From assembly GCF_018070325.1 (NCBI RefSeq), contig NZ_JAGPXY010000012.1, positions 51,459 through 115,458 on the forward strand: a stretch of 64,000 nt of DNA, in the 5' to 3' direction. The translations under genes and the position numbers were made by a program. Positions 1 through 8,308 of the stretch are shown here, piece after piece (position 1 is the first letter of the stretch; every line of letters begins with the position of its first letter). The DNA is from Micromonospora sp. H61. Its GTDB lineage: Bacteria; Actinomycetota; Actinomycetes; Mycobacteriales; Micromonosporaceae. The notes under the pieces are model-generated. The model did not search any database and was not told where the DNA came from. It was given only the letters and a program-made list of their open reading frames with translations.

Positions 1-318
1 GCGCGGCCCGAAGGCCACGTTGTCCAATGCGCTGAGGTGCGGAAACAGCAGGTAGTCCTGGAAGACGACGCCGATCGACCGGCGTTCGGTGGGCACCCAG
101 CCACCGGTCGCCGGGCGGTCCAGGTCGACGTCGTCGAGGGTGACGTGCCCGTCGGTGAGGGGATGCAGCCCGGCCAGCGCCCGCAGCGCTGTGGTCTTGC
201 CGGCACCGTTCGGGCCGAGCAGCGCCACCACCTCGCCCGGCGCGACCCGCAGCGGCACGTCGAGCCGAAAGACGCCCCGGTCGACGACGAGCCGCGCGTC
301 GAGAAGCCGGTCGCTCAT
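1..318 (-). CDS. modC: Molybdate ABC transporter ATP-binding protein ModC (3' part cut off by window edge)
   Basis: Only the first 106 residues are present; the gene runs off the left edge. The start is the ATG at 318, which overlaps the modB stop as ATGA. Walker A GPNGAGKTT is at residues 35-43 and the Q-loop glutamine is Q87 in GVVFQDYLLFP. The missing part should hold the signature motif, Walker B and possibly a C-terminal Mop domain. It would power import of molybdate through ModB, fed by ModA. The order regulator-modA-modB-modC with 4-bp overlaps indicates one transcript. The assignment to molybdate rests mainly on the neighbours, because the ATPase fragment alone is generic. Confidence 0.9.
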   Translation of the reverse strand, partial: MSDRLLDARLVVDRGVFRLDVPLRVAPGEVVALLGPNGAGKTTALRALAGLHPLTDGHVTLDDVDLDRPATGGWVPTERRSIGVVFQDYLLFPHLSALDNVAFGPR

Positions 319-1151
319 GCGGTGGTCATCCACCGGTCCCGCAACGCCACCAGGATGCCCACCGACACGACGAGCAGCACCAGGCTGAGCACGATCGCGG
401 ACTCCAGGTCCGTCTCCAACGCCAGGTAGACGGCGAGCGGCATGGTCTGCGTCCGACCGGGGTAGTTGCCGGCGAAGGTGATGGTGGCACCGAACTCGCC
501 GAGCGCCCGCGCCCAGCAGAGCACCGCCCCGGCGGCCAGACCGGGCGCCACCAGCGGCAGCGTGACGTGGGTGAAGGTGGTCCACCGGCTGGCGCCCAAC
601 GTCGCAGCGGCCTCCTCGAAGCGGTGGTCGGCGGCACGTAGCGCACCCTCCACGGCGATCACCAGGAACGGCATGGCGACGAACGCCTCGGCCAGCACGA
701 CACCCGTGGTCGTGAAGGGCAGGGTGATGCCGAACGTGCTGTCGAGCCAGCCGCCGAGCAGGCCCCGCCGACCGAAGACCAGCAACAGCGCCACCCCACC
801 GACCACCGGCGGCAGCACGAGCGGCACGGTGACCAGCGCGCGTACCAGCCGACGGCCGGGAAACTCGATCCGGGCCAGGACCCAGGCGAGCGGCACCCCG
901 AGCAGCAGACAGAGCGCGGTGGCCAGGGTGGCGGTCTGCACCGACAGCCGCAGGGCGGTCAACGCGCCCGGCTCGGTGAGCCGCTCGGGCAGGGTCGTCC
1001 ACGGTGTCCGGATCAGCAGCCCCGCCAACGGCAGGACGAGGAACAGCAACCCCAGCCCGGCGGGGATCACCAACGCCGCCGGCACCCGCCCCCGCCGTCG
1101 AGACGTGGCCGGGCGACCGCGGCGTGCGTCGTGGGTGTGGACCTGCCTCAC
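315..1151 (-). CDS. modB: Molybdate ABC transporter permease ModB
   Basis: This is a 278-residue inner-membrane permease starting at a GTG that overlaps the modA stop (GTGA). An Arg-rich cytoplasmic N-terminus (about residues 1-25) precedes five or six hydrophobic segments beginning at about residue 26. The cytoplasmic EAA-type coupling loop includes EEAAATLGASRWTTF, and the family-typical LGEFGATITFAGNYPGRT follows. It forms the channel through which molybdate (or tungstate) passes and docks with ModC. Length and motifs are normal for the family, and overlap on both sides supports translational coupling. Confidence 0.93.
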   Translation of the reverse strand: MRQVHTHDARRGRPATSRRRGRVPAALVIPAGLGLLFLVLPLAGLLIRTPWTTLPERLTEPGALTALRLSVQTATLATALCLLLGVPLAWVLARIEFPGRRLVRALVTVPLVLPPVVGGVALLLVFGRRGLLGGWLDSTFGITLPFTTTGVVLAEAFVAMPFLVIAVEGALRAADHRFEEAAATLGASRWTTFTHVTLPLVAPGLAAGAVLCWARALGEFGATITFAGNYPGRTQTMPLAVYLALETDLESAIVLSLVLLVVSVGILVALRDRWMTTA

Positions 1152-1954
1152 GGAGCCTGGAACCCCGCCTCGGCGAGGACCGCCTGCGCCGGCGCCGAAC
1201 GGACGTACGCGACGAAGGCCCGTGCGCCGTTCGGATTCGGCGCGTCCTTCAACGCGACGATCGGATAGTCGTTGACCGCCCGCGCCGACTCGGGAAACTC
1301 CACGCCGGTCACGTCGGCGCTCGCCTCCCGCGTGTCCGTGCGGTAGACCAGTGCCGCGTCGACCTCGCCGAGCTTGACCTTGGCGAGCGCACCCTTGACG
1401 TCCCGTTCCAGGGTGACCGGCGTCAGCGCGACGCCGGCCGCGTCCAGGGCGGTGCGGGCCGCCGCGCCGCAGGGAACCTGACTGGCGCAGAGCGCCACCT
1501 TCACACCCGGGCCGGTCAGGTCGGCCAGGCCGGCCACTGCCGTCGGGTTGCCCCGAGGCACCGCGATCACCAGCTGGTTTCGGGCGAAGACGCTCGGCGC
1601 GCCGTCGGCGTCGCCGGCCTCGACGACAGTGGTCATGTTCGCCGGGGCGGCCGAGGCGAACACGTCCGCCGGCGCCCCCTGGGTGATCTGGTTGGCCAGG
1701 GCGGAACTGCCGGCGACGTTGAGGGTCAGGCGACTGCCCGGGTTGGCGGCCTCGAAGTCCTTCCCGATGCGGGTGAACGACTCGGTCAGCGAGGCCGCCG
1801 CGAACACGGTCACCGGGCCGGTCACCCGCCCGTCCCCACCGCTGCCGGTTGCCCGGCCGTCGCCGCCCGCGCCGCAGCCGGCCACCGCCAGGCCCGCCGC
1901 CACCAGGACAGCCACCGCCGTACGCCTGCTCCGCGCGACCGTCCCCGCGTTCAT
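1148..1954 (-). CDS. modA: Molybdate-binding lipoprotein ModA
   Basis: This 268-residue protein has a lipoprotein signal: basic start MNAGTVARSRR, a hydrophobic core, and lipobox VAGC with the lipidated cysteine at about residue 27. The mature protein begins with the ModA-typical VTVFAAASLTESF, followed by an oxyanion-binding region containing GSSALANQI and GAPADVFASA. It captures molybdate at the outer face of the membrane and delivers it to ModB. Its ATG overlaps the stop of the upstream HTH-TOBE regulator (ATGA). The window also encodes a molybdoenzyme (9.3-13 kb) that would use the imported metal. Confidence 0.94.
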   Translation of the reverse strand: MNAGTVARSRRTAVAVLVAAGLAVAGCGAGGDGRATGSGGDGRVTGPVTVFAAASLTESFTRIGKDFEAANPGSRLTLNVAGSSALANQITQGAPADVFASAAPANMTTVVEAGDADGAPSVFARNQLVIAVPRGNPTAVAGLADLTGPGVKVALCASQVPCGAAARTALDAAGVALTPVTLERDVKGALAKVKLGEVDAALVYRTDTREASADVTGVEFPESARAVNDYPIVALKDAPNPNGARAFVAYVRSAPAQAVLAEAGFQAP

Positions 1955-2373
1955 CTGGCCGACCGTCCGCGAGCCGGGGCGGGTGCGGCCCGCTCCACCA
2001 CGACCGTTGTCGACTTGATCACCGCAACGGCCACCGAACCGACCCGCAGGTCTAGCTCGTCGACGGCCTCCCGGCTCATCAGCGACACGACCCGGAACGG
2101 GCCCGCCTGGATGTCGACCTGGGCCATCACCGTGTCCTTGCGGACGTCGACCACGATGCCGCGCAACCTGTTGCGGGCCGAGGAGAACTCGGCGCCCGCA
2201 TCCGGGTCGGTGGCCTGAGCGCGAGCGAACGACGCCAGGTCGACGCCGTCGACGACCCGGTGGCCGTGCTCGTCGCGCCCGGCCGTCAGGCGCCCGGCGT
2301 CCACCCAGCGGCGAATGGTGTCGGCGCTGACGCCGAGCAGGTCGGCCGCCTCCCCGATCCGGTACGTCGTCAC
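1951..2373 (-). CDS. HTH-TOBE molybdate-responsive regulator, first gene of the mod operon
   Basis: The 140-residue protein has two parts. Residues about 3-50 (YRIGEAADLLGVSADTIRRW) form a MerR/excisionase-type helix-turn-helix. Residues about 70-133 form a TOBE/Mop-like oxyanion-binding domain (RNRLRGIVVDVRKDTVMAQV). Families with this architecture bind molybdate through the Mop part and regulate mod genes, functionally like ModE but with a different HTH. It overlaps the modA start by 4 bp, so it is translated first in the operon and probably autoregulates it. No ModE-type TATA palindrome is evident upstream. The alternative of a pure intracellular molybdate-storage protein is unlikely given the HTH. 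Confidence 0.85.
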   Translation of the reverse strand: MTTYRIGEAADLLGVSADTIRRWVDAGRLTAGRDEHGHRVVDGVDLASFARAQATDPDAGAEFSSARNRLRGIVVDVRKDTVMAQVDIQAGPFRVVSLMSREAVDELDLRVGSVAVAVIKSTTVVVERAAPAPARGRSAR

Positions 2374-2529
2374 CCGCTCACCCTAACGGCCGCATTTGCC
2401 ATGGCGAAAGCCCGGCATGGGCAGCAACCGCGTGAACGAGGGGGTAGCAGGGCCAGCAGTTGCGTCTGACTTCTCGGTCTCACGACGCCTGCGGCTCCCT
2501 GGGGCGCGTGCGGACGACCCGTTGCGGCG

Positions 2530-3021
2530 TCAGGGCCGGCGGGGGTGGCCCTTGAGGTGCCGGCCCAGCTCGCGGGCGATCTCCCGGTTGGCGTCGCGCT
2601 CGGCCAGCGTCTGCCGCTTGTCGTAGGAGCGCTTGCCCTTGGCGAGGGCCAACTCGACCTTGGCGTAGCCGTTCTCGAAGTACATCGACAGCGGAACGAG
2701 GGTCACCCCGCCCTCGCGGACCTTGTCCAGGATCCGGTCGATCTCGGCGCGGTGCAGCAGCAGCTTGCGGTTGCGACGCGGGGCGTGGTTGGTCCACGTG
2801 CCGTAGGTGTACTCGGCGATGTGCAGGCCGTACAGCACGATCTCGCCGTCGCGCTCGTGCGCGAACGCGTCCACCAGCGAGGCCCGCCCCTCGCGCAGTG
2901 ACTTGACCTCGGTGCCGACCAGCACGATGCCCGCCTCGTACGTGCGCAGCACCGTGTACTCGTGCCGGGCCTTCTTGTTCGAGGCGATCAACCGGCGGGC
3001 GGATGGCTTGGACGGGGTCAC
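2530..3021 (-). CDS. smpB: SsrA (tmRNA)-binding protein SmpB
   Basis: SmpB binds tmRNA and brings it to stalled ribosomes for trans-translation. The protein from the GTG at 3021 is 163 residues, the usual length. It contains the conserved core [26 protein letters not shown] and [17 protein letters not shown], with a basic C-terminal tail that is ordered on the ribosome. The frame is open further upstream (to 3144), but that would overlap the preceding gene by about 80 bp and add a non-homologous extension, so the GTG at 3021 is preferred; its RBS is weak. No tmRNA gene lies downstream of it within the window. Confidence 0.95.
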   Translation of the reverse strand: MTPSKPSARRLIASNKKARHEYTVLRTYEAGIVLVGTEVKSLREGRASLVDAFAHERDGEIVLYGLHIAEYTYGTWTNHAPRRNRKLLLHRAEIDRILDKVREGGVTLVPLSMYFENGYAKVELALAKGKRSYDKRQTLAERDANREIARELGRHLKGHPRRP

Positions 3022-3064
3022 CAGGCGACGATATCCGGCCGCCGGAGTAGTCGTACCGGCCGGC

Positions 3065-5302
3065 TCAGTCGCGTGCCGGGCGCGCGCGGCGTAGTCGCGC
3101 GGTGAGGTCCCGTACCGCGTCCCCGAACGCCTCCTGCGACTCACACGGCCAGTGCCCGAGGATCGGTGGGGGAACGCTGTCGCTGGGTGCCGGCACCACG
3201 TCCTGCGGGTCGGTCAACCGCCGGTCCACAGTCGCCGGCGGACCGGTCAGCGTCTCGGCCTCCCCGGGACGGTGGGAGGCGAAGATCCAGCCGCCGATCG
3301 GGTCGGTGTCGCGCCACAGGTTGATCCAGCGCCAGCCGATCCGTTCGCCAATCTCCCGCAGCGCCGGCTCGTCGGCGTAGGCGGGGAACAGGCGGGAGTA
3401 CAGGCGGCCCAGCGGCGACCCGTAGGTCAGCAGGGCTACCCGCTCGGTGATCCGGGTGGGCAGTTGCAGGACCGTGGCGGCGAGCAGCACCGAGCCGTGG
3501 CTGTGTCCGGCAAGCAGCACACCGTGCCCCTGTTCCACCAGGTAGGTGATCCGCTTGGCCAACTCCGGCACGGCCCGCTCGGCGTAGCAGGGCGGCGCGA
3601 ACGGGTGCGCCGCGCGGGGCCAGAAGGTGCCCAGATCCCAGAGGACCCCCACGTACCGACGGAACTGCGCCGTCCGGTACGCGAAGATGCCGCCCACCAC
3701 CAGGCCGAGCAGGATCGCGGCGATCACGTAGCTACCCGACCCGATCAGGAAGTTGACCATGTTTTCCGGCACTCCGACGTAGCGCTGCGCCACGTCGCCG
3801 GGTAGGAGCTGGAGCAGGCCGAGCACGCTGGTGGCCAGGCCGAGCGCCGCCAGGCCGGCGTACACCACGGAGAGCGGCTCCAACCGTTCGGTGAAGCGGG
3901 CCCGCGCCACCGCCTGCTCCACCCGCCGCAGCCGGTCCGCCGCCTGCGGCGGCGCGTCCGGGAAGTCGGCGGCCACGATCGCGCGCGCGGCCCGCCGCCG
4001 CCCGCGCCGGGTCAGCCTGGTGACCAGGCCGGCCACCAGCAGCGCGGTCACCACTGCCAGGAAAAACCCGAAGATCGCCCATTTGTACGCCAGGGGAGGG
4101 CTGGTCTCCAGGCCGTCCGCGGTCGTCCCCTCGCGGTCGAGCAGGTCCGCCACCCGGTAGACCAGCTCGGCCGAGAACGCCACGGCGAGGCCGGCCGAGA
4201 TCGTGATGAAGACCGGCGCTCCCAACGCGCGGATGGGTGACCGGCTCTGCCCGCCGCCCCGTCGCCAGATCACCAGCGCGGCGAGCGCGATCACCAGCAC
4301 CGTCTGGCTGACGAACAGCCAGGCCACGATCGCGCCGTAACCGGGCAGCGCACCGCCTTGCGGCCACGGTGCCGGGCTGATGACGACGTGCACGATCACC
4401 AGCATCGTCAGGCCGCAGGCGATGATGCGCAGCCCGCGGAAGACGCCGTCCACCCGGGGCGACGGGTCGGTGCGGTCCATGCTCGGCACCACGGTGACCA
4501 GGATCAGACAGGCCAGCAGCGCCGCCCCGGTGGCCGTCAGCAGGGTCACCATCACCCACGAGCGGTGCTGGCTGGCCCGCGCGGCCAGCAGGCTGGCGCT
4601 CAGCGTGGTGAACGCCGCCGCGACGTGGACCGAGCGCAGCCGACCCACCAGCGGCTCGCCGTCCCATTGGCCGACGGCGCTCAACTGGTGTTTCGACGTC
4701 GGCGTCGACGGCGTCCGGAACGCGTCGAACGAATGGCCCGGGCGGGCGCCCAGCCACCAGACCAGCCCGATGGCGGCGACCGGCACGAGCGCCAGCACCC
4801 CCAGGCGCAGCCCGGGCGGGCGCCCACCGAGCCAGGACAGCCAGCTCCGGCCGGCCAGGCACGACGGGCTGTCCATGCAGCGCCACGCGACCAGGTCCAG
4901 CGCCACCCCGACGATGGAGAGCACGTAGAGCACGGTGAGGGTGAGGGCGAGCACCCGGCACAGCGCCATGAAGCCGCGCTTCGAGACGGTGTTCGCCGGG
5001 CGCATCCAGAGCGCCACGTTGCAGAGCATGAACGGCAGCAGGAAGACCAGCGACAGCGTCCGCACGGCCGTGCCGGACGGCAGGTCACTCCAGCGGTACG
5101 CCTCCAACGTCACCCCGTCCGTCCCGGTGGAGTCCGGATAGCCGGGGCGCGGTCGGTAGAAACCGCCGCTGCGGTCCCCGGCGACCTGGTGCACGTACGG
5201 CCGGTCCAACACCTGGTCCGCGCCCGCGCCGGAGACACCGTGCACCCGCAGCTCCACGATCCCGCCCGACGTCGTCGGTCCGGTCGGTGTCGCGTCCGCC
5301 AT
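3065..5302 (-). CDS. Multi-pass membrane protein with split alpha/beta-hydrolase (lipase-like) domain, unknown function
   Basis: The 745-residue protein opens with a soluble strand [13 protein letters not shown] (about residues 14-26). About ten hydrophobic segments follow between residues 80 and 560. It ends in a soluble domain with the lipase nucleophile elbow GHSHGS (Ser601), then [17 protein letters not shown], an acidic candidate in RDTDPIGGW (Asp665/Asp667) and a late histidine in GHWPC (His717). This looks like an alpha/beta-hydrolase whose core is interrupted by a membrane region, with a possible Ser-Asp-His triad. The substrate is unknown; a lipid or cell-envelope ester is a guess. 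It is divergent from the response-regulator gene and lies 43 bp upstream of smpB, perhaps co-transcribed with it. Confidence 0.7.
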   Translation of the reverse strand: MADATPTGPTTSGGIVELRVHGVSGAGADQVLDRPYVHQVAGDRSGGFYRPRPGYPDSTGTDGVTLEAYRWSDLPSGTAVRTLSLVFLLPFMLCNVALWMRPANTVSKRGFMALCRVLALTLTVLYVLSIVGVALDLVAWRCMDSPSCLAGRSWLSWLGGRPPGLRLGVLALVPVAAIGLVWWLGARPGHSFDAFRTPSTPTSKHQLSAVGQWDGEPLVGRLRSVHVAAAFTTLSASLLAARASQHRSWVMVTLLTATGAALLACLILVTVVPSMDRTDPSPRVDGVFRGLRIIACGLTMLVIVHVVISPAPWPQGGALPGYGAIVAWLFVSQTVLVIALAALVIWRRGGGQSRSPIRALGAPVFITISAGLAVAFSAELVYRVADLLDREGTTADGLETSPPLAYKWAIFGFFLAVVTALLVAGLVTRLTRRGRRRAARAIVAADFPDAPPQAADRLRRVEQAVARARFTERLEPLSVVYAGLAALGLATSVLGLLQLLPGDVAQRYVGVPENMVNFLIGSGSYVIAAILLGLVVGGIFAYRTAQFRRYVGVLWDLGTFWPRAAHPFAPPCYAERAVPELAKRITYLVEQGHGVLLAGHSHGSVLLAATVLQLPTRITERVALLTYGSPLGRLYSRLFPAYADEPALREIGERIGWRWINLWRDTDPIGGWIFASHRPGEAETLTGPPATVDRRLTDPQDVVPAPSDSVPPPILGHWPCESQEAFGDAVRDLTARLRRARPARD

Positions 5303-5453
5303 GGGCCCCCCGAGGTGTGCGCGGCAACCGGGCGGGTCGTCGATGTCCGGCCACCCGCGCGGCTTCCCGGCTTACCCGTCTGCCGGGCGGTCAACCGTGG
5401 GCCGGGCCTCGGCGATGGTGCGGTCGACCCTCGACAGGTGATTTCATGGCGCC

Positions 5454-6158
5454 ATGGCGAACCCGGTGATCCTGACCGTCGACGACGACCCCGTGGTGTC
5501 CCGGGCGGTGGCCCGGGACATCCGGCGCCGCTACGGCGACCGCTACCGGGTGTTGCGGGCGTCCTCCGGGCCGGAGGCGCTGGACGCGCTACGCGAGGTC
5601 AAACTGCGCGGCGAACAGGTGGCGCTGCTGCTGGCCGACCACCGGATGCCGGAGATGACCGGTGTCGAGTTCCTGGAAGCGGCCATGGACATCTTCCCGG
5701 CGGCCCGCCGGGTGCTGCTCACCGCGTACGCGGACACCGACGCCGCGATCGAGGCCATCAACGTGGTCGACCTGGACCACTACCTGCTCAAGCCCTGGCA
5801 CCCGCCGGAGGAGAAGCTGTACCCGGTGGTCGACGGGCTGCTGGAGGCGTGGGCGCTCACCCCGGACGCTGGTCCGCGACGACCGTGGTTTCATCGTGAC
5901 CGGTCCGGATCTGCTCGCCGGGGGGCGGCGACCGGCCGGCTGGTCGTTGTCGCGCGACCCGTACCACCTGGAGACCAGCGTGCCGGGCGTGTTCGCTGCC
6001 GGGGACGTGCGGGCCGAGTCGGTCAAGCGGGTCGCCTCGGCCGTCGGCGAGGGTGCGATGGCGGTGTCGCTGGTGCACCGCTACCTGGAGGCCCAGTGAG
6101 CCGGGTTTGCGAGCCCCGCAGTCGCGAGCGAAGGAGGCCCAGTGACCACCGAGTCTGA
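5454..6158 (+). CDS. Response regulator, truncated remnant of a response-regulator/thioredoxin-reductase fusion
   Basis: Residues 1-138 are a clean receiver domain: acidic pocket VDDDP (D10-D12), phosphoacceptor D62 in ADHRMPEMTG, Thr90 and Lys113 (LLKPW). In related actinobacteria this receiver is, as I recall, fused to a full FAD/NAD-dependent thioredoxin reductase of about 550 residues. Here the frame leaves homology after Ala139 (position 5870) and runs through a 95-residue Arg-rich out-of-frame tail. It stops only at 6158, inside the next gene. The reductase C-terminus survives in another frame (5869-6099). An internal deletion with frameshift is the simplest reading. The receiver alone may still accept phosphate from the adjacent kinase. 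Confidence 0.75.
   Translation: MANPVILTVDDDPVVSRAVARDIRRRYGDRYRVLRASSGPEALDALREVKLRGEQVALLLADHRMPEMTGVEFLEAAMDIFPAARRVLLTAYADTDAAIEAINVVDLDHYLLKPWHPPEEKLYPVVDGLLEAWALTPDAGPRRPWFHRDRSGSARRGAATGRLVVVARPVPPGDQRAGRVRCRGRAGRVGQAGRLGRRRGCDGGVAGAPLPGGPVSRVCEPRSRERRRPSDHRV
5869..6099 (+). pseudogene. C-terminal remnant of the fused thioredoxin-disulfide reductase
   Basis: Read from 5869 in the frame shifted relative to the receiver, 76 codons encode the end of a pyridine-nucleotide disulfide reductase: LVRDDRGFIVTGPDLL, then the FAD-binding SVPGVFAAGDVRAESVKRV, then VGEGAMAVSLVHRYLEAQ and a stop at 6097-6099. The N-terminal FAD domain, the redox CxxC and the NADPH domain are all absent. The stop lies 42 bp before the kinase start, the spacing expected for the intact operon, so about 1 kb appears to have been lost at or near 5868. 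Confidence 0.85.
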
Positions 6159-7575
6159 TCGGCTGACATCTGCGCAGTTGCGCACTCTGTTCCTGTTCGA
6201 GGCGCTCGACGACGGGCAGCTCGACTGGCTGGCCGAGCACGGCCGGGTCGAGCAGCGCGCCGGCGGCACCCTCGTGTACGGCGAGGGTGAGCCCGCTACC
6301 TGCTTCTTCGTGCTGGTGCGCGGGGCGGTGGCGTTGAGTCGCCTGGTGCGCGGCGACGACGTCGAGGTCAGCCGAACCGACCAGCGCGGGGTGTACGGAG
6401 GGGCCACTCAGGCGTACCTGGGTGACCAGGTCGAGCAGAGCTACCGCAACAGCCTGCGGGCGGTGACCGACGCGGAGTTCTTCGTGCTGCCGGCGGAGGA
6501 CTTCGCGTACGCCCTGCGGTCCTGGTTCCCGATGCCCATGCACCTGTTGGAGGGGCTGTTCTTCGGGATGCGGGACAGTCAGGCCATCGTCGGTGAGCGG
6601 GAGCGGTTGCTGGCCCTCGGTTCGCTCTCGGCGGGGTTGACCCACGAGCTGAACAATCCGGCCGCGGCGGCGGTGCGGGCCACGTCGGTTCTGCGGGACC
6701 GGGTCGCCGGGATGCGGCACAAGCTCGCCATGATCGCCGACGGGCGGCTCGACGGCAGCGCCCTGCACGGTCTGGTCGCCCTGCAGGAGGAGGCGGTCGC
6801 CCGGGTGGCCGGCGCGCCGAAGTTGACCCCGATGGCCACCGCCGACGCCGAGGACACCCTGACCGACTGGCTGCAGGACCATGGCGTCGGCGGGGCCTGG
6901 GACCTGGCGCCGATCCTGGTCGGCGGTGGGCTCGACGCGGCCTGGCTGGCGCAGGTCAAGGCCGCGGTCGGCGCCGCGGACCTGGAGGCGGCGGTGCGTT
7001 GGCTCACCTACACCGTCGACACCGAGCTGCTGATGCGCGAGATCGGCGACGCGGTCACCCGGATCTCCGGGCTCGTGGGCGCCGCCAAGCAGTACTCGCA
7101 GCTGGACCGCGCCCCGCACCGGGTGGTGGATGTGCACGACCTGCTCGACGCCACGCTGGTGATGTTCAAGGGCAAGATCCCCGCCGAGGTCAAGCTGGTC
7201 CGGGAGTACGACCGGGACCTCCCACCGGTCCCGGCGTACGCGGCCGAGCTGAACCAGGTGTGGACCAACCTGATCGACAACGCGTTGGGCGCGATGGGGG
7301 AGAAGGGTGTGCTGACCGTCCGCACCGGACGGGTCGGCAACCAACTGACGGTGGAGATCACCGACACCGGGCCGGGTATCCCGCCGGAGGTGCGTCCGCG
7401 GATCTTCGAGCCGTTCTTCACCACCAAGCCGGTCGGCGCGGGCACCGGTCTGGGGCTGGACATCTCGTACCGGATCGTGGTGCACAAACACCACGGCGAC
7501 ATCCGGGTCGAGACCGAGCCGGGACGAACCACCTTCCGGGTCCTCCTACCGATCACCGAGGGCGCACCGGACTGA
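6142..7575 (+). CDS. Sensor histidine kinase with N-terminal cyclic-nucleotide-binding-type domain
   Basis: This is a 477-residue soluble kinase. Residues 10-130 resemble a CRP/cNMP-binding fold (GTLVYGEGEPATCFFVLVRGAV). The H-box is LSAGLTHELNNPAAAA with phospho-accepting His168. The HATPase_c region carries the N-box NQVWTNLIDNALGAM, G1 ITDTGPGIP, F-box FEPFFTTKP and G2 GTGLGLDISYRIV. The GTG start at 6142 has GAAGGAGG upstream. It sits directly behind the response-regulator/reductase remnant; in related genomes the two form a redox-linked two-component pair, so this kinase has probably lost the reductase output of its partner. The ligand of the sensor domain is unknown. Confidence 0.88.
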   Translation: MTTESDRLTSAQLRTLFLFEALDDGQLDWLAEHGRVEQRAGGTLVYGEGEPATCFFVLVRGAVALSRLVRGDDVEVSRTDQRGVYGGATQAYLGDQVEQSYRNSLRAVTDAEFFVLPAEDFAYALRSWFPMPMHLLEGLFFGMRDSQAIVGERERLLALGSLSAGLTHELNNPAAAAVRATSVLRDRVAGMRHKLAMIADGRLDGSALHGLVALQEEAVARVAGAPKLTPMATADAEDTLTDWLQDHGVGGAWDLAPILVGGGLDAAWLAQVKAAVGAADLEAAVRWLTYTVDTELLMREIGDAVTRISGLVGAAKQYSQLDRAPHRVVDVHDLLDATLVMFKGKIPAEVKLVREYDRDLPPVPAYAAELNQVWTNLIDNALGAMGEKGVLTVRTGRVGNQLTVEITDTGPGIPPEVRPRIFEPFFTTKPVGAGTGLGLDISYRIVVHKHHGDIRVETEPGRTTFRVLLPITEGAPD

Positions 7576-7596
7576 AGTTCCGCGCGTCCGCCGCGC

Positions 7597-7665
7597 CGAT
7601 CTTGCAGTTTCGGTCGTCGATATGCGTGATAAGCCGCTTGTGTCGGGACAGTAAGTGCAAGATCG
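7597..7665. repeat. Intergenic inverted repeat between convergent genes
   Basis: Perfect 10-bp arms CGATCTTGCA (7597-7606) and TGCAAGATCG (7656-7665) are separated by 49 bp that also hold partly complementary stretches. The element lies between the kinase stop and the NUDIX stop, so it may serve as a bidirectional terminator or be a dispersed palindromic repeat. The large loop argues against a classic terminator. Confidence 0.55.
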
Positions 7666-7682
7666 CGAGGGTGGGGCGCGGG

Positions 7683-8198
7683 TCAGACCTGGTGGGTGGG
7701 GGTGAGGAAATCGGCCAGTACCTGGGTGTGGGTGGAGAACGCCAGCTCGACCGGGTCGGTGAGCACCAGCCACTCGGTCGCCTCCTCGGTCGGCGCCGAG
7801 GGTGGCAGGTCCTCGGCCGCCCGCTCGGGCAGCACTCCGAAGACCATCATCGTGCCGCCCGCTGGCGCCCCGTGCACCGCGAACAGGCGGGCGTCCTCGG
7901 CCGCCGCGATCAGGCCGGTCTCCTCCCGCAGCTCCCGTACGAGTGCGTCGGACCACTCCTCGCCGTACTCGATGAAGCCGCCGGGCAGCGCGAGCAGGCC
8001 GCGGGCCGGTTCGATGTCCCGGCGGACCACCACCACTCCCAGCCCCTCGGCGGTGCGGACCGGCAGCACCGCGACCGCCACCGGCAGCGGGTTGCGCCAG
8101 ATGGTCTCGCCGCAGACCGTGCAGACTCGCGGCCATCCGGCGGCCGGCGGGTAGGCGGCGCCGCAGTAGGAGCAGTGCGAGTACGGCGTGCCGGTCAT
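7683..8198 (-). CDS. NUDIX hydrolase with N-terminal zinc ribbon (NudC-like)
   Basis: The 171-residue protein begins with a two-CxxC zinc ribbon (CSYC and CTVC) followed by a NUDIX domain. The NUDIX box GFIEYGEEWSDALVRELREE continues into TGLI, a full match to Gx5Ex7REUxEExGU. Such proteins hydrolyse nucleoside-diphosphate derivatives; the zinc ribbon recalls NADH pyrophosphatases but the protein is shorter than classic NudC, so the substrate is open. The ATG at 8198 places the zinc ribbon at the N-terminus; further upstream the frame is open but out of homology. Confidence 0.85.
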   Translation of the reverse strand: MTGTPYSHCSYCGAAYPPAAGWPRVCTVCGETIWRNPLPVAVAVLPVRTAEGLGVVVVRRDIEPARGLLALPGGFIEYGEEWSDALVRELREETGLIAAAEDARLFAVHGAPAGGTMMVFGVLPERAAEDLPPSAPTEEATEWLVLTDPVELAFSTHTQVLADFLTPTHQV

Positions 8199-8220
8199 GC
8201 CGCAGCACGTTACTCCGATC

Positions 8221-8308
8221 CGCGCCCAGCCCGTCGCGCCGCCGCCTCGTCCCGCGCCCAGCCCGTCGCGCCGCCGCAAGCCTCCCGCGCCGCCGCCTCG
8301 TCCCGCGC
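8221..8308. repeat. Imperfect 32-bp tandem GC repeat between genes
   Basis: Units starting at 8221 and 8253 share their first 25 bases. A 23-bp word at 8235-8257 recurs exactly at 8286-8308. The repeat occupies nearly all of the gap between the NUDIX start and the stop of the SRPBCC gene. No coding frame with homology runs through it. Confidence 0.6.

Noticed and set aside
2374..2529. Possible tmRNA gene next to smpB
   Set aside because: The gap is only about 155 bp and shows neither a tag-peptide frame nor a CCA-like 3' end.
3022..3144. Upstream extension of smpB with an Arg-rich 41-residue N-terminus
   Set aside because: It overlaps the preceding gene and lies outside SmpB homology; GTG 3021 gives the normal length.
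8221..8308. CRISPR-like repeat array
   Set aside because: Units are directly contiguous with no unique spacers and there are no cas genes.
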